Origin: Pseudobdellovibrionaceae bacterium
Lineage (GTDB): Bacteria > Bdellovibrionota > Bdellovibrionia > Bdellovibrionales > Bdellovibrionaceae
Assembly: GCA_021731025.1 (NCBI GenBank)
Contig: JAKFYD010000007.1
Coordinates: 88,985 to 152,984, forward strand
Reading direction: 5' to 3'
Length of the DNA stretch: 64,000 nt
Shown here: positions 46,576-54,502 of the stretch, piece by piece
How the letters are laid out: the number at the start of each line of letters is the position of its first letter
Position numbering within the stretch: the stretch's first letter is position 1
Notes under the pieces: generated by a model
What the model was told of the DNA's origin: nothing
Seen by the model: only the letters and a program-made list of their open reading frames with translations
The model's database searches: none
Made by a program: the position numbers and the translations under genes

Positions 46576-47454
46576 TTGAAACTGAAATATCTTTGGCCAA
46601 ATCTGTATCATAATTTCTTTTCGCGAGAGCTTTTAGAGTTTGATATCATCGAGCAGAAAGCAACTTGTGACAATTGCGCGAAGGCTCCTGCTAAATACAA
46701 AAAAAGCGATTTCTACGAAAGCCATCTGAAGTGTTGCACCTTTCAACCTTACATTCCCAATTATGCGATTGGTGCGATTCTCCAAGAGAGTGGGGGGCGA
46801 TACCAGAAGGCTCAAAGTTCACTGCGAGATAAAATTTCTCGGCGGGAATTTTTACTTCCCGTCGGAATGGTGGCGCCAATTCCTTATCAAACAGAGTTTG
46901 TTGAGAATAAAGAAAAAATCTTCGGCCGTGATAAAGACTATCTGTGTTCCTTCTATGACTCGGAATTAAACCAATGTGGAGCCTGGCAATACCGTGGAGC
47001 TGTCTGCACCAGCTTTTACTGCTTTAGCAGCTATGGGGCGAAGGGGATTCGATTTTGGAACGAGGTCAGCGATTTTCAAACCTACGTGGAGATGGCGCTG
47101 ATGGAAGATGCCTTGGTTCATCTGGGTTATTCTCCGCGGCAACTTTCTGAGTCTCTTCGTTACATCAAGTGGGACCCGGAAGAGGACGCCTCTGCCGCCT
47201 TAAAGAAATCCTGGAGTCTATCGCCGAAATTGTTTAAATCCCTGTGGTCGGATCATCACGAAGACATTGAGGGCTTCTATCAAAAATGCTATACCCATGT
47301 TTTGAGTTTTAGTCGGAAAAACTACGAAGAGGCCATGGGGGAGTTCGGGCTTAAGTTGGAAAAGAAACTGATACTTCGAGCCCAATCTTTAAAGTCCTCC
47401 AAGGAAAGTGAGCAAAATGTCCAACATCAAAGAAAGACAAGAAAAGATACTTAA
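46576..47454 (+). CDS. Cys-cluster protein (YkgJ-like metal-binding motif), unknown role
   Basis: 292 residues, TTG start with AAGGTG upstream. Cysteines occur as CDNC (about 34-37), KCC (about 53-54), then LCSFYDSELNQCGAWQYRG and VCTSFYC, which resembles the Cx(n)CG-x-[YW]xxRxxxCxxFxC pattern of YkgJ-type Fe/Zn-chelating proteins. The C-terminal half is helical. It overlaps the sufE-like gene, pointing to iron-sulfur or metal chemistry; this is inferred from context. Confidence 0.66.
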   Translation: MKLKYLWPNLYHNFFSRELLEFDIIEQKATCDNCAKAPAKYKKSDFYESHLKCCTFQPYIPNYAIGAILQESGGRYQKAQSSLRDKISRREFLLPVGMVAPIPYQTEFVENKEKIFGRDKDYLCSFYDSELNQCGAWQYRGAVCTSFYCFSSYGAKGIRFWNEVSDFQTYVEMALMEDALVHLGYSPRQLSESLRYIKWDPEEDASAALKKSWSLSPKLFKSLWSDHHEDIEGFYQKCYTHVLSFSRKNYEEAMGEFGLKLEKKLILRAQSLKSSKESEQNVQHQRKTRKDT

Positions 47455-47860
47455 AGATTTTGCTCATCTTCAGGACTGGGATTCAAAGTACAAAAAAATC
47501 ATCGAGATGGGAAAGCGCTTGCCTGATTTTCCCGAAGTTCATCGAAGTGACGACAACAAAATCAAAGGCTGTCAGTCGCAGGTTTGGCTTTATGCCGAGC
47601 TCAATCCGTCAGGTTGCGTTGTTTTCCAAGGTGATAGCGATGCTCTGATTGTGAAAGGTCTAGTTGCACTTCTTCTTGAGGTCTACTCGGACTCTAGTCC
47701 AGACGAGATTCTTAGGACATCACCAGAGTTTTTTAGAACACTGGGACTGAGTTCCCACCTGTCTCCCAGCCGCTCCAATGGCCTAAACGCGATGTTAAAA
47801 CAAATTCACAACTATGCTTTAGCTTTCAAAATAATGTTGAATTCAAAAAATAAACTTTGA
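47417..47860 (+). CDS. SufE-family sulfur acceptor
   Basis: 147 residues from the ATG at 47417; the GTG at 47408 overlaps the SD AAGGAA. SufE proteins accept persulfide sulfur from a cysteine desulfurase and stimulate it. Visible are KYKKIIEMGKRLPDFPE, the active Cys52 in IKGCQSQVW, and SRSNGLNAML near the C-terminus. A desulfurase is encoded at 5221 but no suf operon is in the window. Start lies within the upstream Cys-cluster gene. Confidence 0.9.
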   Translation: MSNIKERQEKILKDFAHLQDWDSKYKKIIEMGKRLPDFPEVHRSDDNKIKGCQSQVWLYAELNPSGCVVFQGDSDALIVKGLVALLLEVYSDSSPDEILRTSPEFFRTLGLSSHLSPSRSNGLNAMLKQIHNYALAFKIMLNSKNKL

Positions 47861-47893
47861 CGAAAGCCCAGCATTTCAGATTCAATTTTAGTA

Positions 47894-47934
47894 TTGCACA
47901 TAGTATGTGTGCAACTGAGATCAATGACGATCTC
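47894..47934. promoter_or_regulatory. Two adjacent inverted repeats upstream of the exported protease
   Basis: TTGCACA (47894-47900) and TGTGCAA (47908-47914) surround a nested CACATA-G-TATGTG palindrome. Immediately after, GAGATC (47917-47922) pairs with GATCTC (47929-47934). They lie 85-125 bases upstream of the protease start and are operator-like; no T-run follows, so a terminator is less likely. Confidence 0.35.
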
Positions 47935-48020
47935 GGAAGTTTTGGATTTTGTCTCGGTTTAAGTTTAAATTAAAGGATTTAATTTAAATAACCACCAAGC
48001 GAAATTCTGAGGGGGAACTT

Positions 48021-48875
48021 GTGAAAGGGATTTCATTAGCGGCCACTATTCTGGCCATGTCCTTTGCGGCTCACGCAAACATGACACCAAAAGTGATTTA
48101 TGGCGATGACGACCGAGCCGATGTTTACGAAGTCGAGCGGTCAGATCTTCGCGAATTAGCTGATTCGACAGTAGCTATGATTCCATCAGCAAAAATGACC
48201 GAGAGAAACAGCATCTTCACTCTCAAAACAAAAAACTTCGGAACCGACTACAACTTATGTAAAAGCGGTGAGCCTTACTACAATCAACCAACAGCAGCGA
48301 GCTGTTCAGGTTTCTTGGTGGGCGAGGATATGATTGCGACCGCTGGTCATTGTATCAACGAAAGCACTTGTGGTTCTAATAGCTTCGTTTTCGGTTTCAA
48401 AATGAACAATGAAAATCAAGCGGTCACCGAAATTCCGTCCAGCGAAGTTTATCGCTGTAAAGAAATTTTGGCTCATGACTTAACTAACAATCAAGATTTT
48501 GCTTTAGTTAAATTGGATCGTCCCGTGCGTGGACACCGAGTTTTAACTTTGGCTAAGTCTGCGCCTTCCGTCGGAACAGATATTTTCGTGATTGGGCACC
48601 CAGCGGGTCTTCCAACAAAAATCGCCGGCGGCGCCAAAGTTCGTAAACAAGAACGAGGTTACTTCGTAGCTAATCTTGACACCTACGGTGGCAACAGCGG
48701 TTCGGCGGTCTTTGATGCTCGCGATATGTCAGTGGTGGGAATTCTAGTCCGTGGCGAAGAGGACTTCGAATACAGCTCTGAAAAACAATGTCGTCAAAGC
48801 AAACGCTGTGAAAACGGCAAATGCCGTGGTGAGGACATTACGAATATTAACTATATTGCGGATGCGATTAAGTAG
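48021..48875 (+). CDS. Exported trypsin-like serine protease
   Basis: 284 residues. The start (GTG, with GAGGGGGAAC upstream) gives a signal peptide ending AAHA. The S1-type triad is intact: His110 in TAGHC, Asp159 in NQDFALVKLD, Ser226 in GNSGSAV. Cysteine pairs (CSGFL...GHC, STCGSN...YRC, CRQSKRCENGKC) suggest disulfides in a periplasmic or secreted enzyme. The lack of an Asp before the GNSGS region and the overall pattern resemble the glutamyl-endopeptidase-like subgroup, but specificity is not certain. Confidence 0.92.
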   Translation: MKGISLAATILAMSFAAHANMTPKVIYGDDDRADVYEVERSDLRELADSTVAMIPSAKMTERNSIFTLKTKNFGTDYNLCKSGEPYYNQPTAASCSGFLVGEDMIATAGHCINESTCGSNSFVFGFKMNNENQAVTEIPSSEVYRCKEILAHDLTNNQDFALVKLDRPVRGHRVLTLAKSAPSVGTDIFVIGHPAGLPTKIAGGAKVRKQERGYFVANLDTYGGNSGSAVFDARDMSVVGILVRGEEDFEYSSEKQCRQSKRCENGKCRGEDITNINYIADAIK

Positions 48876-48905
48876 GAAATTAGATATTTGGTTTGTAGAA
48901 AATGG

Positions 48906-48943
48906 GAAGGGGTTTCGTTAAAGCGAAGCCCCTTTTTCTTTTT
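48906..48943 (+). terminator. Rho-independent terminator after the protease gene
   Basis: GAAGGGGTTTCG (48906-48917) pairs with CGAAGCCCCTTT (48924-48935), allowing two G-T pairs, and a T-rich tail follows. Confidence 0.85.
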
Positions 48944-48958
48944 AATGCGCACTAAACT

Positions 48959-49816
48959 TCAGCCGAAAAAATTATCCTGAGCTTTTGATAAGGTTCTAAT
49001 GCCGGCTTGCTGCCGGTAAACATGAAGATTGTGTTTCTGGCAGAGAACCCTGAGGTTTTCCAGGTCATCAGTACCGCCGGCCCATTTGGGTTTGATGTGG
49101 TCGATGTGGAGATTCCATCTGCTTCCGCAGACTTGGTTTGTTCTTTCGTCTTTGTACTGACAGCACTGATCTCTTTGCAGAACTTTCTTCTTTACTGCCA
49201 CGGTGGCAGCGGAACCTTCCTTTTGTTTAGTAAATTTATCTGAAAGATATTTGATGAGTGTGGGTAAGTCATTTGTTTGAGTGGCATTCGAGGCAAGACC
49301 CTGAGCTTTTTGAAAAGACTCCCATTGCTCTTTTGTCAGTGTCATTTCAAGTCTTACACTTCCATCTTTTTGATGAGTTGCTTTGGTATTAACTTTAATT
49401 TTAAGATCAAGTTCTTTAGCTATGAGGATCTGGGATTCATTTACGGTTTTATCGCAAATCTTTGCAATTAAGCTTCGCTTTTGTTCTAAGGTAACCCTTT
49501 GATCCTTTTCCCTGAAAGCTTTTTGTAAAAGTGTGGTCTGAGATAAGTTAATTACTCCAGACTCTATTTTAGCTTTAAGCTTTGGCTCAATGGCCAGCAG
49601 CCTTGCTGCATCAATTCTTCTTTGAGCGGAGCCTCCTGGATAGCCGCATTCCTTAACCAGATAATCATAAAGATTTGGATAATTGAAATCCAAATAAAGT
49701 TTTCTTCTGTCAGCCTCGTTAATATGTTCAATCACTAAAGCTAAAAGTCTATTCTCAGCTTTAGCTAGTGATTTAATTTTCTGATCCAGTTCTTTATTAT
49801 TTAATTTTGAAATCAT
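48959..49816 (-). CDS. HNH endonuclease-domain protein (copy 2)
   Basis: 285 residues from the ATG at 49816, preceded by GAGGTGA (an in-frame GTG at 49822 lies inside that SD). The N-terminal helical half (LNNKELDQKIKSLAKAENRLL to YPGGSAQRRIDAARLL) parallels the HNH gene at 15768. The C-terminal HNH has CCQYKDERTNQVCG, LHIDHIKPKWAGGTDDLENL and LCQKHN, intact, with a longer Cys-Cys spacing than copy 1. The two are diverged paralogues rather than recent duplicates. Confidence 0.78.
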   Translation of the reverse strand: MISKLNNKELDQKIKSLAKAENRLLALVIEHINEADRRKLYLDFNYPNLYDYLVKECGYPGGSAQRRIDAARLLAIEPKLKAKIESGVINLSQTTLLQKAFREKDQRVTLEQKRSLIAKICDKTVNESQILIAKELDLKIKVNTKATHQKDGSVRLEMTLTKEQWESFQKAQGLASNATQTNDLPTLIKYLSDKFTKQKEGSAATVAVKKKVLQRDQCCQYKDERTNQVCGSRWNLHIDHIKPKWAGGTDDLENLRVLCQKHNLHVYRQQAGIRTLSKAQDNFFG

Positions 49817-50116
49817 ATTCACCTCACAAGGTGTATAACATGCATTTCAAAAGCCAATTTCAGAGGGAAATTAGAAGTAAAAGAGAAAAACAAACTCAAC
49901 TAAAAAACGCAGTTCAGACGCTCATAAAAGCTCACCATTGAAACAAAGATCTCAGAACAAGAAGCGCCGATCAGTGTAAACAAAATCCTGATTACACGGT
50001 CGCTGCGAAGTCAAAAACATCGTCAAGAAAAATTTATAAAAAATATTACAATTTAAAAAAAACTACCAGTCCCTGGCAGTAAAACTCTACCAACATCGAC
50101 GAGCCATGCAGCCCAC
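49817..50116. other. Intergenic region of about 300 bases
   Basis: AT-rich. Apart from the yebC terminator at 50054-50080 and the HNH gene's own leader, I see no gene, repeat or RNA here. Confidence 0.5.
50054..50080 (-). terminator. Rho-independent terminator after yebC
   Basis: On the minus strand an 8-bp stem (50080-50073 with 50069-50062, one G-T pair) closes a 3-base loop and is followed by eight T. It lies 37 bases after the stop. Confidence 0.87.
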
Positions 50117-50818
50117 CTAAATCGTCGCATGCACGCGATGGCTGTCATCCAACTCATCCATCTCATTCAAAAACTCTTCGACCTCTTTCAGCTGGGCTTC
50201 TGAAAGCTCAGTGATATTATTCGCCTTGTACGAAGGCTCACACACGGTCACATTCCAACCCCGTGCAATCAAAGCGTTGCGAACAGTGTCCAAAGATTCG
50301 TAAGCGCAGTAAAAAGAATAACCTTCATCAGTCTTAGTGACTTCATCAGCTCCAGCTTCAATAGCTTCTTCTTCGGGATCAAAGGCCCCGGTCTTCCTGC
50401 TGGCCTCGATCAAACCCACGCGCTTAAACATCCACGCAACCGAACCCAGCTCACCAATACTCCCACCATGACTTTTGAAAACAGCGCGAACCTCAGGAGC
50501 CGTGCGATTGCGATTGTCGGTCTGGCACTCGACGATGACGCCGACACCGTGGGGTCCATAACCTTCGTAGGCAACCTCTTCGACCGCGGCCGCATCACCC
50601 AAAAGGCCAGCTCCTTTTTTCAAAGCGCGATCAATGGTGTCGTTGGGGACGGCGTTTTTCTTGGCGGCTTCAATGGCCAAGCGCAGGCGGGAATTCATAT
50701 TGGGGTCGGCGCCCCCCATCTTTGCTGCGACTTGAATCTCGCGAGCGAACTTTGTAAACATCAGCCCTTTTTTTTGGGCGTTCTCCATCTTGCCGGCATT
50801 TTTCCATGATTTTCCCAT
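50117..50818 (-). CDS. YebC/PmpR-family regulator/translation factor
   Basis: 233 residues. YebC-family proteins bind DNA and some relieve ribosome stalling at proline runs. Visible are the N-terminal GKSWKNAGKMENAQKKGLMFTKFAREI, the NMNSRLRLAIEAAKKNAVPNDTIDRALKK block, and EEVAYEGYGPHGVGVIVECQTDNRNRT. Full length. It stands as a single-gene unit with its own terminator. Confidence 0.95.
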   Translation of the reverse strand: MGKSWKNAGKMENAQKKGLMFTKFAREIQVAAKMGGADPNMNSRLRLAIEAAKKNAVPNDTIDRALKKGAGLLGDAAAVEEVAYEGYGPHGVGVIVECQTDNRNRTAPEVRAVFKSHGGSIGELGSVAWMFKRVGLIEASRKTGAFDPEEEAIEAGADEVTKTDEGYSFYCAYESLDTVRNALIARGWNVTVCEPSYKANNITELSEAQLKEVEEFLNEMDELDDSHRVHATI

Positions 50819-50901
50819 AACTCAGAAAGTAATTGAGCCGTAGCGAATTGCCCAGCCTTGTCTCGATGCGTAGAAATGGGAAACTTCAATAGAGAGGCGG
50901 G

Positions 50902-51741
50902 ATGGACTTCCGAGTAAGCCTGTGGGATTTACAAAGTTCGATGGAAACTCAGCACAGCCTTTTTATTAACAATGTCCACGCCAAGATTAAAGCGGCCGAC
51001 CCAAGTCTGCATCTCGCTTTAAGTTCCAACGCAAAAATTCAAGTCCCTGAAACTCCTGGCAGGGATGTGCAAGTCTTGGTTTCGCAGTATCACCCCGACA
51101 AAAAAGGATTAAGCACAGCCGAAGGCCAGGCCCGACTGCTTCATGATTTAGCCAGCATCGAATTGCAGGCCTTCGAGCTAGCCCTCAGAACTTTATTCGA
51201 ATATCCCGAAGCACCGAAGCTGTTTCGCGAAGAACTTGCGGCTCTGGCTAAATCTGAGTCCGAACATTTGCAATTGTGTTTAGACGGAATGGAGGCTTTA
51301 GGATTTAAGTGGGGAGATTGGCCCGTGCATCTTACGCTTTGGCAGGCGGTCTCGGCGAAGGATTCTCTTTTGGATCGCATCCTGATTGTTCATCGCTATC
51401 TTGAAGGAAGCGGTTTAGATGCGGGAAATCACCTGCTTCGCCGCTTGAATGGAGTTTCCTTAGGTATATCAGAAGCTGTCCTGAAGAGAATCAATACCGA
51501 AGAAGTCGATCACGTTTTGTTCGGCTCGCGATGGTATCATAATATTTCTAAACAAGAAGGTTTAGATCCTGAAAAAGATTTTCCCGAAAGGTTAGGGCGC
51601 TTGAGATTCCAACTTCCCAAACGCTTCGAAAAAATTAACGATGAGCTTCGAGCCAAAGCTGGGTTCACTCACAATGAAATTCAGTCTCTCAAGGATTTGC
51701 GGGAAAGCATTTTAGCTCCCTCGCGCAGAATTAATATTTAA
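50902..51741 (+). CDS. DUF455 ferritin-like protein
   Basis: 279 residues. Two metal-ligand-type motifs of the ferritin-like superfamily are visible: ASIELQAFELALR (E...) and KSESEHLQLC, then RYLEGSGLDAG and TEEVDHVLFGSRWY. This is the DUF455 family, related to MiaE-like di-iron enzymes; its activity is not established. GAGGCGGG precedes the ATG. It converges with the next gene at a distance of 3 bases. Confidence 0.88.
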   Translation: MDFRVSLWDLQSSMETQHSLFINNVHAKIKAADPSLHLALSSNAKIQVPETPGRDVQVLVSQYHPDKKGLSTAEGQARLLHDLASIELQAFELALRTLFEYPEAPKLFREELAALAKSESEHLQLCLDGMEALGFKWGDWPVHLTLWQAVSAKDSLLDRILIVHRYLEGSGLDAGNHLLRRLNGVSLGISEAVLKRINTEEVDHVLFGSRWYHNISKQEGLDPEKDFPERLGRLRFQLPKRFEKINDELRAKAGFTHNEIQSLKDLRESILAPSRRINI

Positions 51742-51744
51742 GTC

Positions 51745-52146
51745 TCAGCTCTTAGCTGTTCTTCTCTTCTTAACTTGGTCCACTCTTTCAGAAACAAATT
51801 TCTGGCAAGTGGTATAGAACTGGGAAAAATGTTTTTTAGCTCCGGTCCAGTTCTGCTCGAAGAATTCTTTCACTTCAGGACGATCGAATAAATTCCTTTT
51901 CAAGATCATACTGATGGTAATTAAAAAAACTAAATTTCCTGTCAGTTCGGAAAGTTTCCCGGCGCGCTTTCTTCCCAAAAAAGAGGCGCTGTACTTGAAT
52001 AAATAACCGATAAGACCAAGCGCCGAGGTCGCTTGAAACTCGCTGGACTTTGTAGCTTCTTCTTTTGCGGCATCGATCGCAGCTTTCACTCTGGGATCTG
52101 TGCTTAACTTTTTTAATAAGTTTTTAAAATCTGTCGACTTCATCAT
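51745..52146 (-). CDS. Hypothetical protein
   Basis: 133 residues, basic and helical, with a possible membrane-associated segment (ELTGNLVFLITISMIL, about 67-82). The N-terminus (STDFKNLLKKLSTDPRVKAAIDAAKEEA) is amphipathic. No family recognised. It starts at the stop of the pseudouridine synthase gene and is probably co-transcribed with it. Confidence 0.6.
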   Translation of the reverse strand: MMKSTDFKNLLKKLSTDPRVKAAIDAAKEEATKSSEFQATSALGLIGYLFKYSASFLGRKRAGKLSELTGNLVFLITISMILKRNLFDRPEVKEFFEQNWTGAKKHFSQFYTTCQKFVSERVDQVKKRRTAKS

Positions 52147-52923
52147 TTAATCCACCGTCTCATTGTCTTCTAAAAATCGCCACTGACCTTCGGGAAGATT
52201 TCCCAACTTGATCTTACCAACGCGAACTCGCTTAAGTCCAATCACTTTCAAGCCAACAGCTTCGCACATGCGGCGAATTTGTCGCTTGCGGCCTTCTTTC
52301 AAAATCATTTTCAGTTGGTCTTCGTTCTGCCAACTCACTTGTGCGGGTTTTAATTTTTTTCCATCGAGTGAAAGCCCGTGCCTAAGAAGTTCAAGTTTTT
52401 CTTGAGGCAAAACGCCCTGAACGCGAACAAGATATTCTTTTTCAATTTCCGAATTTTCGCCAACCAGCTTTTTAGCGAAGCGGCCATCCTGGGTAAAGAT
52501 CAGTAAACCTTGTGAATCAATATCCAGTCGACCGGCGACAGCCAAGCCGTCAAAATGCCGAGTTTCTAGTTTTCTTTTTTGATCACCGAAGTGAGTTTCG
52601 GGTTTAATCAAACGCACGGCCGGTTCATAGTCGTCTTCAGGTTGGGCGGAAACATAACCAATGGGTTTGTTCAGCAGTATCGTTGCTAAGTTTTTCTGAG
52701 ATTCTAAAGCCCGTGTGTCTAAAGTAATGCGAGACTGTGGATCAACTTTTGTTCCTAGTACAGTGATTCTTTGACCGTTAACGTAGACCATTCCTTTTTC
52801 GATGTAATGATCGGCTTCGCGGCGGGAGCATAAACCTTTTTCCGCCATCAGTTTAGAAAGCCGCACGGGCTCATCTGAGCTCACGCTTGGGCGTTGGGAT
52901 TTTGAATTTGAACCTGAGTCCAT
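52147..52923 (-). CDS. RsuA/RluB/RluF-family pseudouridine synthase
   Basis: 258 residues. The S4 domain ([30 protein letters not shown]) precedes a catalytic domain with the nucleophile Asp in [11 protein letters not shown], and [39 protein letters not shown] resembles RluF most, but assignment within the family (23S positions 2604/2605, or 16S 516) is uncertain. The start overlaps the QueD-like gene by 43 bases. Confidence 0.9.
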   Translation of the reverse strand: MDSGSNSKSQRPSVSSDEPVRLSKLMAEKGLCSRREADHYIEKGMVYVNGQRITVLGTKVDPQSRITLDTRALESQKNLATILLNKPIGYVSAQPEDDYEPAVRLIKPETHFGDQKRKLETRHFDGLAVAGRLDIDSQGLLIFTQDGRFAKKLVGENSEIEKEYLVRVQGVLPQEKLELLRHGLSLDGKKLKPAQVSWQNEDQLKMILKEGRKRQIRRMCEAVGLKVIGLKRVRVGKIKLGNLPEGQWRFLEDNETVD

Positions 52924-53315
52924 AGAGTCTCCGTTTCGAACAATCGAAAAGACAGGCTTGCTGACGAAAGTGAGGAATGTAAAAGTTTTTCTTTAAGATA
53001 AACAGATATATTTTCAGTCGTTGGAACTTTTTCACGAAATTCGGGAACAGCAAAATTGAGATGAAGATGATCCAAGGACCCAGTGATTGAATTTAAAACG
53101 GACTGACTTTTCTGGACCCAAGCTGAAAAAGCCGGGGATGAAGAGCTCAGGCGGGGCGGGACGAGAAGGGTGACTTCCCAGCGGTAATTATGGCCGTGGC
53201 CATATTCTGTGTAGCAAGCTCCAAAAGTTTGCTGATTTTTTTCGACCGACCATTTTTTCTGTTCGTACAAATGAGCCGCGGAAAATTCACTTTTCAAGAC
53301 GACCGAAACCATCAC
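52881..53315 (-). CDS. 6-pyruvoyl-tetrahydropterin synthase/QueD-like enzyme
   Basis: 144 residues. Zinc-ligand histidines are visible in SAAHL and [11 protein letters not shown], together with the catalytic-type Cys in [19 protein letters not shown] and PTTENIS. The family makes 6-carboxy-tetrahydropterin for queuosine or tetrahydropterins. GTG at 53315 overlaps the SDR stop; the adjacent ATG at 53312 is an alternative. Other queuosine genes are not in the window; the SDR neighbour could belong to pterin chemistry. Confidence 0.88.
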   Translation of the reverse strand: MMVSVVLKSEFSAAHLYEQKKWSVEKNQQTFGACYTEYGHGHNYRWEVTLLVPPRLSSSSPAFSAWVQKSQSVLNSITGSLDHLHLNFAVPEFREKVPTTENISVYLKEKLLHSSLSSASLSFRLFETETLWTQVQIQNPNAQA

Positions 53316-54082
53316 GTTAAATTAATTCCTCCATCAACGGAAAGAACAGCTCCTGTGGTCCACGAGGATCCTTCTGCGCCCACAAAATAAATGCTTCGGG
53401 CGATGTCTTCGGGCTGGCCTACGCGACCTAGGGGCTGCATGTTTTTTAAATTTTGAAGGACTTTTTCTTTTTCAGCTGCAGGCAAGAAATGAAAATCATG
53501 AATGGGCGTATCAACTAAGCCGGGGCAAATGCAGTTGGCGCGAATATTAAACTGGGCGCCTTCCAAAGCAAGACTGTGAGTCCAATTCACCATCGCCGCC
53601 TTTGTTGCGGAATAAGCTGAAGTTTCAAATGAAGGGCGAAGACCTAAGGTTGAAGAAACATTGACGATAGATCCTTTGCGATTTTTTTTAAAGTAAGGAA
53701 AAAATTCGCGAGTGATGCGAACCGGTCCCATCATATTGCTCCACCACTGAGTCATCCAAACTTCATCCGAACCTTCATCGAAAGAATGGCGACGAAAAAT
53801 TCCGGCATTGTTCACCAGCACCTGGACCGGTGGAGCTGAAGGTGAATTCATGATTCGTTGACAACTGTCTTTCACTTGTTCTGGATCTGTAAGGTCACAC
53901 ACCATGGTTTGGTATTGAGATAAATTTTTCGCCGCCGAATCCAATTTGGAAGAGGTTCGGCCCAGCAAATAAACAAAATAGCCTTTTTCAGAAAAGATTT
54001 TTGCGGTGGCGGCACCGATTCCGGTTCCTGCTCCCGTAATGATCACTGATTTTTCAAAAGTTGAATTCATAAGGGGGACCAT
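53312..54082 (-). CDS. Short-chain dehydrogenase/reductase
   Basis: 256 residues from the ATG at 54082, chosen for the GGGGGA six bases upstream; another in-frame ATG follows at 54070. Classical SDR features: cofactor motif TGAGTGIG, NNAG, catalytic Ser in VNVSSTLG, and YSATK with Tyr and Lys, then PGLVDTP and the C-terminal DGGIN. The sequence near strand 2 (LLGRTSSKL) suggests NADP(H) preference. Substrate unknown; coupled to the QueD-like gene. Confidence 0.93.
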   Translation of the reverse strand: MVPLMNSTFEKSVIITGAGTGIGAATAKIFSEKGYFVYLLGRTSSKLDSAAKNLSQYQTMVCDLTDPEQVKDSCQRIMNSPSAPPVQVLVNNAGIFRRHSFDEGSDEVWMTQWWSNMMGPVRITREFFPYFKKNRKGSIVNVSSTLGLRPSFETSAYSATKAAMVNWTHSLALEGAQFNIRANCICPGLVDTPIHDFHFLPAAEKEKVLQNLKNMQPLGRVGQPEDIARSIYFVGAEGSSWTTGAVLSVDGGINLT

Positions 54083-54122
54083 AACCTGTCCCCCTGGGTC
54101 TGTCAGCCGATTAGTCCGAAGA

Positions 54123-54344
54123 TTAAGCGGATTTTCGCTTGCTGCTCGCAAAGTGCTGATACTTTTTGTCAAAATCGAGAGCTCTTTGTCCTTCTTTTGT
54201 GATCAGCCCAGCCTTAAACCACTCGAAATGCTCTTCGCAAAAACCAGCGCGAGTCGGTTTTGCTTTGCAGCCATCAGAGGCGCAGCGAGCAGAAGCCAGT
54301 GGAATAACGTTATTTGGAACTTGTTTTTCTTTTTTTTCAGACAT
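54123..54344 (-). CDS. Small zinc-motif protein, conserved type
   Basis: 73 residues, good SD (AAGGAGAG) before the ATG. CASDGC (C-x4-C) and FCEEH (C-x2-H) about ten residues later could form one zinc site. A Lys-rich N-terminus precedes it, and FDKKYQHFASSKRKSA ends it. I have a sense of similar small proteins in Bdellovibrio and myxobacteria, but no function is known to me. It stands alone upstream of the SDR gene. Confidence 0.66.
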   Translation of the reverse strand: MSEKKEKQVPNNVIPLASARCASDGCKAKPTRAGFCEEHFEWFKAGLITKEGQRALDFDKKYQHFASSKRKSA

Positions 54345-54502
54345 GAGTGCTCTCCTTTTTTGCCGACCTAAGTCTTTTGACTAAAGTTCAGATGTCTACT
54401 TGTCGGCTAACCTTAAGACGAGTTAACAGGAATTAAGAAAGATCTCAAAATGGAACAATCTCATTTAAGTTTTGTCGAAAAGTGTTCGTAAGTTCGACGG
54501 TT

